Shown here in pieces: positions 7,742 to 14,507 of a stretch of DNA of 15,015 bases. Origin of the DNA: Verrucomicrobiia bacterium (GTDB lineage: Bacteria > Verrucomicrobiota > Verrucomicrobiia > Opitutales > Opitutaceae); NCBI GenBank assembly GCA_030424825.1, contig JAUHWE010000031.1, positions 1 to 15,015 of the forward strand. The letters are read 5' to 3'. A program made the position numbers and the translations under genes. The notes beneath the pieces were generated by a model. It ran no database searches and had not been told where the DNA came from. It saw only the letters and a program-made list of their open reading frames with translations. Position 1 is the stretch's first letter. Every line of letters starts with the position of its first letter.

Positions 7742-9487
7742 CTATCCATAGGCCGCTCCTGTTTCGACATCGATAACGCGGTAGTTCTCGACGTGGAAAT
7801 GAGGGTCTGAACGGAATGTAAGCTGCGCGTTGTAGTCCTTCTCTAAGCTGATGAGCAGATCGGCATCTTCTTCGCGGAGACGATCGATGATCGCTGGGTT
7901 GACCAGTACGCGGAGCTTGATCGCTTTGGTGGCGTCAGTGGTCCGGTTACGAGCCCTCCGAACGATTCCGGAAAGCTTCCGCTGGAGTTCAACGCTGACT
8001 GTTGTCGCCGATTTCACGATACCTTTGCCGCGACAGTAGGGACAATCTGTATACAAGCCAGAGGAGACACTCTCCTGCATGCGTTGCCGGGTCATTTGCA
8101 TGATCCCAAGAGGAGAGATCGGAAGTATATGCGTCTTTGCTTTATCCAGAGCCATATGGTCGCGCATCTTGCTGAGAACCGCATTGCGATGCTTCCGCTG
8201 CTTCATGTCGATGAAGTCGATGATGACTAGACCCCCGATATTGCGGAGTCGGATCTGGCGGGCGATTTCCGCTGCCGCCTCTAGATTGACCTGGAAGATC
8301 GTGTCGTTCTCTTTCCCTTTGTTTTTGTGCGAGCCGGTGTTGACGTCGATGGCGATCAGGGCCTCGGTTTCGTCAATTACGATGGCTCCACCCGAGGGCA
8401 AAGGCACCGCCCGTTGAAATGTCTGCTCGATTTGATTCTCGATATTGTAGCGCTCGAAAATCGGGATACTGTCCTGGTACAGATGAATCTTGCTGGTCGA
8501 CCGCTTTGAAATCTGGCTGACGTCATCGATGATGTTTTGATGGTCGACTGGATTATCGATCAGCACGCGATCCACGTCCTCTGTCAGGAAGTCGCGCACG
8601 GTACGTTCGCTCAGATCGGGCTCTTTGTAGAGACAAGAGGGAGCCTTGACGGTATCGATTTTGCCCTGAATCTTGTCCCAAGTCTTCAGCATAATGTGCA
8701 AGTCGCGCACGAAGTACCGAGCTTTCTTTCCTTCGCCCGCAGTGCGGACGATGACTCCCATACCTTCCGGGATGGTGAGGTCGCGGATGATTTTCTTCAG
8801 CCGATTCCGCTCCTTGACATCCTCGATCTTGCGGGAGATGCCGCATTGGTCGGAGTAGGGCATTAAGACCAGAAACCGGCCCGGGAGCGAGAGGTTGGTC
8901 GTCGTTCGGGGTCCTTTTGTGCCGATAGGTCCTTTAGTGACTTGGATCACGATCTCCGTCCCGATGGGGTAATGTTTAGGGATGTCAGCAATGGTGATCT
9001 TCTTCTGCTTCTTTTTCTTGCTCGAACGGTTCACCCGAACGACTTCCACGGAAGAATCGACTGCCTGGGGAAGGATGTCCCAGTAGTGGAGAAATGCGTT
9101 CTTGGGCAGGCCGATATCCACGAATGCGGCTTTTAGGCCGGGATCCAGATTCTTGATCCGGCCCTTGAAGATGCCCCCGACGATGCGCTGGGCACTGCGT
9201 CTTCTTTCGATGTCGAACTTGTCTAGTATGCCGTCAACCAGAAGGCCCACCCGCGTTTCCAGAGGTTCCGCATTGATGATAAGCTCCCGGTAGGGTTGCT
9301 TATTGTTCTTCAGCTTTTCGACAATCTTCGTCAGGAGCGGTCGCTTTTTGGCCCGCTTGCCCGCTTCTTGCTTGAGTTTCGCCTGGTCGACCGGTTTGGC
9401 CGGTTTGCGTGAAGGTGGTTTTCTAAGCTCTTCTTCATGCTCCTTTGAATGGTCCGATGGCTCGGTGTTTATTGTATTTTCGCTCAT
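7742..9487 (-). CDS. rng: Ribonuclease E/G family endoribonuclease
   Basis: A 581-residue endoribonuclease that would process rRNA and mRNA in the cytoplasm. An S1 RNA-binding domain begins near residue 103 ([23 protein letters not shown]) and carries a lysine-rich insert at 154-163. The RNase H-like/DNase-like catalytic core follows, with the two metal-binding aspartates in IAIDVNTGS (D381) and VIIDFIDM (D424). The zinc-link CPYCRGKG (C482, C485) supports dimer or tetramer assembly as in E. coli RNase E and RNase G. The N-terminus has about 65 extra residues, rich in K, R, P and E, before the conserved core. There is no long C-terminal degradosome scaffold, so it is closer in build to RNase G. 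It lies 87 bases after rodA and 15 bases before the methyltransferase. The ATG at 9487 has no evident Shine-Dalgarno site. Confidence 0.92.
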   Translation of the reverse strand: MSENTINTEPSDHSKEHEEELRKPPSRKPAKPVDQAKLKQEAGKRAKKRPLLTKIVEKLKNNKQPYRELIINAEPLETRVGLLVDGILDKFDIERRRSAQRIVGGIFKGRIKNLDPGLKAAFVDIGLPKNAFLHYWDILPQAVDSSVEVVRVNRSSKKKKQKKITIADIPKHYPIGTEIVIQVTKGPIGTKGPRTTTNLSLPGRFLVLMPYSDQCGISRKIEDVKERNRLKKIIRDLTIPEGMGVIVRTAGEGKKARYFVRDLHIMLKTWDKIQGKIDTVKAPSCLYKEPDLSERTVRDFLTEDVDRVLIDNPVDHQNIIDDVSQISKRSTSKIHLYQDSIPIFERYNIENQIEQTFQRAVPLPSGGAIVIDETEALIAIDVNTGSHKNKGKENDTIFQVNLEAAAEIARQIRLRNIGGLVIIDFIDMKQRKHRNAVLSKMRDHMALDKAKTHILPISPLGIMQMTRQRMQESVSSGLYTDCPYCRGKGIVKSATTVSVELQRKLSGIVRRARNRTTDATKAIKLRVLVNPAIIDRLREEDADLLISLEKDYNAQLTFRSDPHFHVENYRVIDVETGAAYG

Positions 9488-9574
9488 TCTGTAATGTTAT
9501 TGAGTTTACAGAAGGCTCCTCCTCATGGGTTGTTGGCGTATCAACAAGGCGCTGGCATTGGGTTTGATGCATTG

Positions 9575-10738
9575 CTAGAACTCCTTTCGAAATCGGTACA
9601 CGCTTTGCGCCAGTCCTTGCAGGACGCAGCAACTCACCATGAAGGTGCCTCCGTGACTTAAGAACGGGAGCGGTAGTCCTGTGATGGGCATCAGTCCAAT
9701 CGTCATTGCGATATTCACAAAGAAATGAATCGTAAACAACGTCGCCACCCCCATCACAAGAAGCGTACCGAAACGGTCGCGAGCGATAGTGGCGATGCGG
9801 ATGTTGTTTCCGATCAGCAAGCCGAATAGAGATACCACGACTACGCTTCCCAAAAAGCCGGTTTCCTCCGCGATGACGGAGAAAATGAAGTCGTTATGGG
9901 CCTGGTTGCCTTTCAGGTAGCCTTTACCTGTCAAGCCTCCGGATCCAACGGATATAATTGATTGTTCCCGATTCCAGCCTTCGTCGCGACGATTGACTTT
10001 GTCGGGATAGAGAAACCCCATTACTCGTTCTCTCTGGTAGTCGTCCATTGGAATCCAATAGTGAGGACGCTCAACGACCTGTTCCTCCGTTTTCTCGGCG
10101 GTCACGTACTTGCTGAAATTGTAAGTATCGAGCACCACCAGCCCCACCAGTACGGCGCAAATGGCGAACGCAGTGGTGAAAAAGGACCTTGAAAGATTAG
10201 AGGCGTAAAGTTGTGCGAACACGACTGTAGGAATCACGAGTGATGTGCCCAGATCGGGCTGGGACAAGATGAAGATGAAGGGAACGAAAACCGCAAGCGC
10301 CATTTTGGCCAGAGTTTGGATCGAATCGCGCACCGTTGAGATCTCGGATCGGGTCAGAAAGCTAGCCACAACGATGATGCAGGCGAACTTGGCCATTTCG
10401 CTCGGCTGGATATTGGTCGGACCGACATCGAGCCACCGAGTCGCACCGTATATCGTTACCCCCAAAGGGCTCCATTTCACGAGGGCCAGTAGGAAGAGTG
10501 CGAGGAAGTAGAACCAATGGGAGTACTTGAGAAATATTTTATAGTCGACGAGGGAAATGACTCCGTAAGCGGTGAAGCCGATAATAATCCACGCGATTTG
10601 TTTAATCCAGTCGTTGCTTTGCTGATAGTGCTGAGCGCTGTAGATGAAGAAAACGCCTATGATCGACAGAGCGATTATGCAAAGGGGCGATATCGGATCG
10701 AAGCGAGAATGCGCGTAGCTTGATGGGGAGCGAGACAC
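9575..10738 (-). CDS. rodA: Rod-shape peptidoglycan glycosyltransferase RodA
   Basis: A 387-residue polytopic SEDS-family membrane protein, the glycosyltransferase that polymerises lipid II for cell elongation with a partner class B PBP. About ten hydrophobic segments are visible. Family motifs are GATRWLDVGPTNIQPSEMAK (residues about 98-117), a long extracytoplasmic loop with GFLYPDKVNRRDEGWN, then SGGLTGKGYLKGNQAHNDFIFSVIAEE, in which the D of NDFIF corresponds to the catalytic aspartate of RodA, and MPITGLPLPFLSHGG near the end. Length is close to E. coli RodA. The start is a GTG at 10738, with no ATG nearby and no obvious ribosome site. The genes usual upstream in other bacteria (mreB, mreC, pbp2) are absent; the RNase E/G gene downstream echoes the common rod-shape/rng linkage. 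It heads the minus-strand operon. Confidence 0.92.
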   Translation of the reverse strand: MSRSPSSYAHSRFDPISPLCIIALSIIGVFFIYSAQHYQQSNDWIKQIAWIIIGFTAYGVISLVDYKIFLKYSHWFYFLALFLLALVKWSPLGVTIYGATRWLDVGPTNIQPSEMAKFACIIVVASFLTRSEISTVRDSIQTLAKMALAVFVPFIFILSQPDLGTSLVIPTVVFAQLYASNLSRSFFTTAFAICAVLVGLVVLDTYNFSKYVTAEKTEEQVVERPHYWIPMDDYQRERVMGFLYPDKVNRRDEGWNREQSIISVGSGGLTGKGYLKGNQAHNDFIFSVIAEETGFLGSVVVVSLFGLLIGNNIRIATIARDRFGTLLVMGVATLFTIHFFVNIAMTIGLMPITGLPLPFLSHGGTFMVSCCVLQGLAQSVYRFRKEF

Positions 10739-10844
10739 GGTGTGACGATTTAGACGCGTTCAAACGATAGTTGGACCAGCACAGGAGCGGTTGAAAGGAA
10801 AATCGCGAATTTTGGAAACTAAAAGACGCATCCGGGTCGTACTA

Positions 10845-10960
10845 TATCCCAGAGCGCTTTGATGTTTTCGGAATTGAAGTCGCTTATGGCCAGTTAGGCA
10901 GGTGTACAAGGATCTCGAAAGGGACCCAGAAAAGGCTCTCGCGAATAGCGGGAGTTTTTT
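10845..10960 (+). ncRNA. Candidate small RNA ending in an intrinsic terminator
   Basis: A strong plus-strand terminator stands between two divergent genes, so some plus-strand transcript must end there if it is used. Upstream is a GC-rich hairpin closed by a GAAA tetraloop (GGATCTC/GGGACCC arms with one A-C mismatch and one G-U pair). A weak TACTAT at 10840-10845 could be a -10 box, but no matching -35 is present and the 5' end is a guess. I do not recognise 6S, SRP, tmRNA or a known riboswitch in it. It could also be an attenuator in a long leader of the S4 gene. Confidence 0.2.
10936..10960 (+). terminator. Intrinsic terminator between divergent genes
   Basis: A 7-base-pair stem (CTCTCGC 10936-10942 with GCGGGAG 10948-10954, one G-U pair), a five-base loop (GAATA) and six T residues directly after it. 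The T tract is on the plus strand only, so it does not serve the minus-strand rodA gene, and the next plus-strand gene starts 310 bases downstream. Confidence 0.6.
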
Positions 10961-10973
10961 CGCGTCTGGAATC

Positions 10974-10998
10974 AGCCTGAACCGAGAAACGGCAGGCT
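10974..10998. other. Stem-loop with bulge
   Basis: AGCCTG (10974-10979) pairs with CAGGCT (10993-10998). Inside, CCG (10982-10984) pairs with CGG (10990-10992) after a two-base AA bulge, closing a five-base loop. There is no adjacent T tract. The function is unknown; it may be part of the rodA or S4-gene 5' leader. Confidence 0.35.
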
Positions 10999-11101
10999 AG
11001 GATTTGTGCCATGCCGGGAAGGAGACTCTGAATAGCGACCGACGTAACCTCATTTGTTCGTTGAATAATCGCCTAGTAGAGTGTCCAGTAGTTCGAGTTT
11101 C

Positions 11102-11181
11102 GTAGGGGCGCCTCTTGCGGCGACCGCGTATCACACTAGGAATCAGGCAGGTTCTGCGGTCGCCGCAAGCGACGCCCCTAC
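11102..11181. repeat. BIME/REP-like imperfect inverted repeat
   Basis: The left arm at 11102-11128 and right arm at 11156-11181 are reverse complements over 26 bases with two mismatches (outer ends GTAGGGGCG and CGCCCCTAC), around a 27-base centre. Each arm can also fold alone: the right arm contains GTCGC-CGCAA-GCGAC and the left CGCC-TCTTGC-GGCG. Two facing short palindromes of this kind look like a REP/BIME unit or a small non-autonomous palindromic element rather than a simple terminator; no T tract follows. Only one copy is visible in this window. Confidence 0.6.
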
Positions 11182-11269
11182 AGAAAAGCATTCAGACGCA
11201 AAATTTTTAGTTATTAGATTTCGTGGTGATCAGATTTCCAAAAACGACGATACGTCCCGCTCGACTTCG

Positions 11270-11662
11270 ATGAACGGAGAACCTCTAGCGAAAGCTCGAA
11301 TCGATCGTTGGTTGTGGGCAGTTAGGCAATTCAAGACCCGGACTTTGGCATCGGACGCTTGTCGAGGGGGCAAGATCCGTGTGCGGGATGAGAAAGTGAA
11401 GCCTTCTTACGGCCTTAAAGTGGGGGAAATAGTCGAAATCCAGACGGGTCCGATCACGAAACGGCTGAGAGTCGTAGGGCTTGTGGAGAAGCGGGTGGGC
11501 GCCAAGCTCGTCCCAGAATTCATGGAAGACCTGACCCCGCCTGAAGCCTATTTACTACTGCAGCAGACCGCCGCACAGAAAGTGTTGCAGAGAGACCGCG
11601 GGACAGGCCGTCCGACTAAGCGGGACCGACGCGAAATCGAGCGGCTCTTTGGGGAAGATTAG
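11270..11662 (+). CDS. hslR: S4-domain RNA-binding protein, Hsp15-like
   Basis: A 130-residue protein from the ATG at 11270. The S4 domain covers residues about 8-66, beginning ARIDRWLWAVRQFKTRTLAS (8-27) and GGKIRVRDEKVKPSYGLKVGE. A basic C-terminal tail follows (TGRPTKRDRREIERL), as in Hsp15. E. coli Hsp15 binds stalled 50S subunits carrying nascent peptidyl-tRNA and is heat-inducible, so a ribosome-rescue role is likely. The frame is open upstream to 11081, but those 63 codons cross the inverted repeat and give a serine/alanine-rich sequence without S4 similarity, so the ATG at 11270 is preferred although no ribosome site is evident. A stem-loop follows the stop codon immediately. Confidence 0.8.
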   Translation: MNGEPLAKARIDRWLWAVRQFKTRTLASDACRGGKIRVRDEKVKPSYGLKVGEIVEIQTGPITKRLRVVGLVEKRVGAKLVPEFMEDLTPPEAYLLLQQTAAQKVLQRDRGTGRPTKRDRREIERLFGED

Positions 11663-11691
11663 GACGAAAATCTCGATTCGCGAATTTCGTC
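11663..11691 (+). other. Stem-loop directly after the S4-protein stop codon
   Basis: GACGAAA (11663-11669) is complementary to TTTCGTC (11685-11691). It could stabilise the 3' end of the S4-gene mRNA or act as a weak terminator, but AAAAAC rather than a T tract follows it on the plus strand. Confidence 0.3.
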
Positions 11692-11713
11692 AAAAACATT
11701 CGGGAATCAATCT

Positions 11714-11744
11714 CTTGGCGTGCGAATGGAAAAGGGTCGCCAAG
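11714..11744 (+). promoter_or_regulatory. Inverted repeat in leader of the small ORF/ilvA unit
   Basis: A perfect 7-base dyad, CTTGGCG (11714-11720) and CGCCAAG (11738-11744), with a 17-base loop, lies 28 bases before the ATG of the small membrane protein. It may be an operator or a leader hairpin controlling the downstream unit. No leader peptide rich in branched-chain amino acid codons is evident, so classical ilv attenuation is not supported. Confidence 0.3.
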
Positions 11745-11772
11745 CCTCTGAAAGCTGTTTGGATCGTGCATT

Positions 11773-11952
11773 ATGCGTACGCCTCCGCCACTGGGCAAGG
11801 TTATCATCTTCCCACTTATTGTAGCCACAGTGCTTGCTGTGTTGATCGCTATGCTGATTCCTGAAGTCGGGCCATTTGCGTATGTTTCCGCGTGGATAGG
11901 CACGTTTGCCGTGCTTATGGTATGGGGATTTCTCCACCATGCTCAACGATAA
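11773..11952 (+). CDS. Small two-helix membrane protein (59 residues)
   Basis: The ATG at 11773 opens a 59-codon frame ending at TAA 11950-11952. A short basic, proline-rich N-terminus (MRTPPPLGK) is followed by two hydrophobic segments, about residues 10-29 (VIIFPLIVATVLAVLIAMLI) and 34-54 (FAYVSAWIGTFAVLMVWGF), and a HHAQR tail, giving a hairpin with both ends probably cytoplasmic. The spacing of two transmembrane helices and a positive N-terminus argue for a real gene rather than noise. An in-frame TGA at 11749-11751 limits upstream extension. Its 3' end overlaps the preferred ilvA start by 14 bases, suggesting translational coupling. I do not recognise the family; no Shine-Dalgarno site is clear. 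Confidence 0.6.
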   Translation: MRTPPPLGKVIIFPLIVATVLAVLIAMLIPEVGPFAYVSAWIGTFAVLMVWGFLHHAQR

Positions 11953-13501
11953 CGCCCGCAGTATGAGCGAATCTGAGAATAGCCATTTAACGTATCCATC
12001 GGTTGACGACCTATTTCAGGCGATTCTGGAAGCGCGCCAGCGGGTCTATGAAATCGCTCGACCGACTCCATTGCACCGGTTGAATGGGAGTGACAAGATT
12101 TTCATCAAGCGGGAAGACTTGTCTCCAATCCATGCTTACAAATGGAGGGGGGCTTACAATCGTATGAGTTTATTGAGCGATAAGGAGATGGCTGAGGGAG
12201 TGGTTTGCGCCTCAGCCGGAAACCACGCCCAAGGGGTCGCTCTGGCGGCCAAGGCATTGGGAACCCGGGCGGAAATCTTTATGCCCCGTTCGACTCCCTT
12301 GATGAAGCAAGAAGCGGTGAGGCGGTTGGGCGGCGATTCGGTGAATGTCCGTTTGGAGGGGGATTCCTACGATGATGCGTCGCAGGCCGCCCATGCGTTT
12401 TCTGAAAAAGAAGCGAGAACGTTTATCCATCCCTACGACGACCTGGCAGTAATGGCGGGCCAGGGGACTTTAGCCGATGAGGTCGTAATGGCGGGTGAGG
12501 GCGATTTTGAGATCGCGTATTTACAAATTGGTGGTGGAGGAATGGCTGCAGGTGTGGCCTGTTGGCTCAAGCGCTACTATCCTTCCATCGAAATCGTGGG
12601 TGTCGAAGGCGTGGAACAGGCCTCCATGGCGGCGTCAATCGCTGCCGGCAGTCCGGTTGCTCTCGACTATGTGGATGTATTTTGTGATGGGACAGCGGTT
12701 AAGAAAGCGGGCAATTTGACGAGCCAATTTTGCCGGCAACTGGTGGACCGGTTTATCACAGTTACCAATGCGGAAGTTTGTGCCGCGATTGAGCTCCTGT
12801 GGGAAAGCCAGAGATTGATTCCGGAACCTGCGGGCGCGATGGGGCTGGCAGGCTGGCTGAAAGAGAAAGATTCGGTTCAGGACAAGCAGGCCCTCGCTAT
12901 TATCTGTGGGTCGAATATGGATTTCGGGCAACTGCCTTACATCGTCCGACATGCGGGCATCGGCTCGGCTCATCGAAAATACTATCGGTTTAGAATCCCG
13001 GAAAGGGCGGGGGCCTTGCTGCATTTGCTCGAGACATTTCTAGAATCGGTGAACATCATCGAGTTCCAGCACGGGCTCTCCAATCCGACTGAAGCAACCC
13101 CTGTAATCGGAATTGATGCGATGCCGCAGCAATTTTCCGTACTCGAGAGGCAGCTCAAAAATTTGGGAATTGCATTCGAGGATGCCACTGGGGATGAAGA
13201 TGTTGAGTTTCGGATCATCCACTACGACGCGTCGCTGATCCAATATCCTTGCTTTATAAAAATTGAATTTCCTGAGAGGGCGGGCGCGTTGCACGATTTT
13301 CTTCTCAGCAATTGTCAAGACGCGAGTATTGTGTATTTTAATTATAGTTACACGGGAGAAAGAGTTGGCCGCGCATTGATCGGTTTCGACTTTCAGTCAG
13401 AGAATAGTAGAGCTACCTTTCGCGAAGGGGTTTTCAATAGGGAGACGATACTGCGAGATGTGCGTGAAGTCTCCACTAACGCGTTGGCCCGAATCGTTTG
13501 A
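11939..13501 (+). CDS. ilvA: Threonine deaminase (biosynthetic, IlvA)
   Basis: PLP-dependent L-threonine ammonia-lyase giving 2-oxobutanoate and ammonia, the first step to isoleucine. From the ATG at 11939 it is 520 residues, close to E. coli IlvA. The catalytic half shows the Schiff-base lysine K68 in HAYKWRGAYN, SAGNHAQG (92-99) and the glycine loop GGGGMAAG (198-205) that cradles the cofactor phosphate. Two ACT-like regulatory domains follow, starting near 347 (KYYRFRIPERAGALL) and 437 (PCFIKIEFPERAGALH); this architecture marks the allosteric, isoleucine-inhibited biosynthetic enzyme rather than catabolic TdcB. GGGGA lies 10 bases before 11939; an alternative ATG at 11963 has no such site and would avoid overlap with the small upstream gene. 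The DNA methyltransferase starts 10 bases after its stop. Confidence 0.9.
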   Translation: MLNDNARSMSESENSHLTYPSVDDLFQAILEARQRVYEIARPTPLHRLNGSDKIFIKREDLSPIHAYKWRGAYNRMSLLSDKEMAEGVVCASAGNHAQGVALAAKALGTRAEIFMPRSTPLMKQEAVRRLGGDSVNVRLEGDSYDDASQAAHAFSEKEARTFIHPYDDLAVMAGQGTLADEVVMAGEGDFEIAYLQIGGGGMAAGVACWLKRYYPSIEIVGVEGVEQASMAASIAAGSPVALDYVDVFCDGTAVKKAGNLTSQFCRQLVDRFITVTNAEVCAAIELLWESQRLIPEPAGAMGLAGWLKEKDSVQDKQALAIICGSNMDFGQLPYIVRHAGIGSAHRKYYRFRIPERAGALLHLLETFLESVNIIEFQHGLSNPTEATPVIGIDAMPQQFSVLERQLKNLGIAFEDATGDEDVEFRIIHYDASLIQYPCFIKIEFPERAGALHDFLLSNCQDASIVYFNYSYTGERVGRALIGFDFQSENSRATFREGVFNRETILRDVREVSTNALARIV

Positions 13502-13511
13502 GTTTGTCGCG

Positions 13512-14498
13512 ATGTTTACGTTTATTGATCTTTTTGCAGGCATTGGGGGTTTTCGGATTGGGTTGGAGCGATTGGGTGGACGATGCGTTTTTAGCTCTGA
13601 AATCGACAAGCATGCCGCGGCGACTTACGAACGAAACTTCAAGGAAAAGCCGGCGGGAGACATTACTAAGATCGAAGCTTCGGATGTTCCCGAGCACGAC
13701 GTGCTATGTGGGGGCTTCCCATGTCAGCCATTTTCAGTAAGCGGAAAGCAGCTCGGCTTCGAAGATGCTCGGGGTACATTGTTCTTTGAAGTCATGCGGC
13801 TCGTATCTGCGAAAAGGCCGAGAGCAGTGTTTCTCGAAAATGTAGCTAACTATGCGCGGCACCGCAATGGTGATACTTTGAGGCGGACACTGTCGATGCT
13901 AGAAGGTGAAGGCTATCAAGCGAAACACGCGATATTAAATGCGTCGGATTACGGTGTCCCGCAGGCGAGAAAGCGTCTCTATATTGTCGGAATTAGAGAT
14001 GACGTGGTTTCCGGTGAATTCTCGTTTCCTCAACCTGTCAGGAGTAAAGTATCTGTAAGGGATGTATTGCTACCCAAGTCGAAGGTCAGGAGCACAGCGA
14101 TTGAACGTAGTGACATTAAAATTACGAAAACGGAGATTGAAGAAAATCTCAGGAATAGGCCGGGTAAGCCTATTCAGATAGGAGTCATCAACAAGGGAGG
14201 ACAGGGTGAACGGATCTACTCTCCTGAAGGGCATGGTATTACGCTGTCGGCTCATGGGGGAGGAGCTGCCGCAAAAACGGGTGCTTATCTTGTCGATGGA
14301 GTGGTTCGTCGACTACACCCAATCGAGTGTCGTCGGATGATGGGGTTTCCCGAAAGCTTTAAAATAGATCCCCGCGTGGGGCAAGCGTACAAGCAGTTTG
14401 GCAATGCGGTGGTTGCCACAGTGATCGAGGCCATTGGCCGCGAAATACTGGATGCCGCCAAGCTGAAATGGGAACAGGCTGTATTGGATTTTAAGTAG
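13512..14498 (+). CDS. DNA (cytosine-5) methyltransferase, M.HhaI-like
   Basis: A 328-residue protein from the ATG at 13512, the point where C5-methyltransferase homology begins; the frame is open upstream into ilvA but without similarity. All catalytic motifs are intact: motif I FIDLFAGIGGFR (4-15), motif IV GGFPCQPFS with nucleophile C71, motif VI FLENVANY (107-114) with ENV 109-111, motif VIII QARKRLYIVG (151-160), and motifs IX-X ending QAYKQFGNAVV (291-301). It aligns with M.HhaI from end to end, including the target-recognition segment GVINKGGQGERIYS and ITLSAHGGG (about 224-251). It methylates cytosine in a short double-stranded site. No cognate endonuclease or Vsr gene is seen on either side. 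Its middle and 3' parts are AT-richer than the neighbours, suggesting transfer. The PKS gene starts 9 bases after the stop. Confidence 0.92.
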   Translation: MFTFIDLFAGIGGFRIGLERLGGRCVFSSEIDKHAAATYERNFKEKPAGDITKIEASDVPEHDVLCGGFPCQPFSVSGKQLGFEDARGTLFFEVMRLVSAKRPRAVFLENVANYARHRNGDTLRRTLSMLEGEGYQAKHAILNASDYGVPQARKRLYIVGIRDDVVSGEFSFPQPVRSKVSVRDVLLPKSKVRSTAIERSDIKITKTEIEENLRNRPGKPIQIGVINKGGQGERIYSPEGHGITLSAHGGGAAAKTGAYLVDGVVRRLHPIECRRMMGFPESFKIDPRVGQAYKQFGNAVVATVIEAIGREILDAAKLKWEQAVLDFK

Positions 14499-14507
14499 TT
14501 TCGAAAC

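Larger units (their letters stand above)
10739..11269. other. Gene-poor spacer with RNA-like structures and repeat
   Basis: This 531-base stretch separates rodA (minus) from the S4-protein gene (plus) and must hold the rodA promoter. I see no protein-coding signal in it; the plus-strand frame that runs into the S4 gene from 11081 crosses an inverted repeat and is low-complexity at its start. It holds a plus-strand intrinsic terminator (10936-10960), a hairpin just before it with a GAAA tetraloop (near 10911-10928), a stem-loop at 10974-10998, and a long inverted repeat at 11102-11181. No convincing -35/-10 pair was found. Confidence 0.5.

Noticed and set aside
10845..10960. 6S, SRP or tmRNA identity for the candidate small RNA
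   Set aside because: The SRP GGAA-loop core, the tmRNA 3' T-arm and a long 6S-like closed helix are all absent by eye.
11081..11269. N-terminal extension of the S4 protein by 63 codons
   Set aside because: It runs through the inverted repeat, has low-complexity residues and no family similarity; the S4 domain begins just after the ATG at 11270.
11906..11938. TTG start for ilvA 11 codons upstream
   Set aside because: A rare start with no ribosome site, lying deeper inside the small membrane protein gene; the ATG at 11939 has GGGGA at a workable distance.
13458..13511. Upstream GTG start of the DNA methyltransferase overlapping ilvA
   Set aside because: The extra 18 residues show no family similarity, and motif I begins a few residues after the ATG at 13512.
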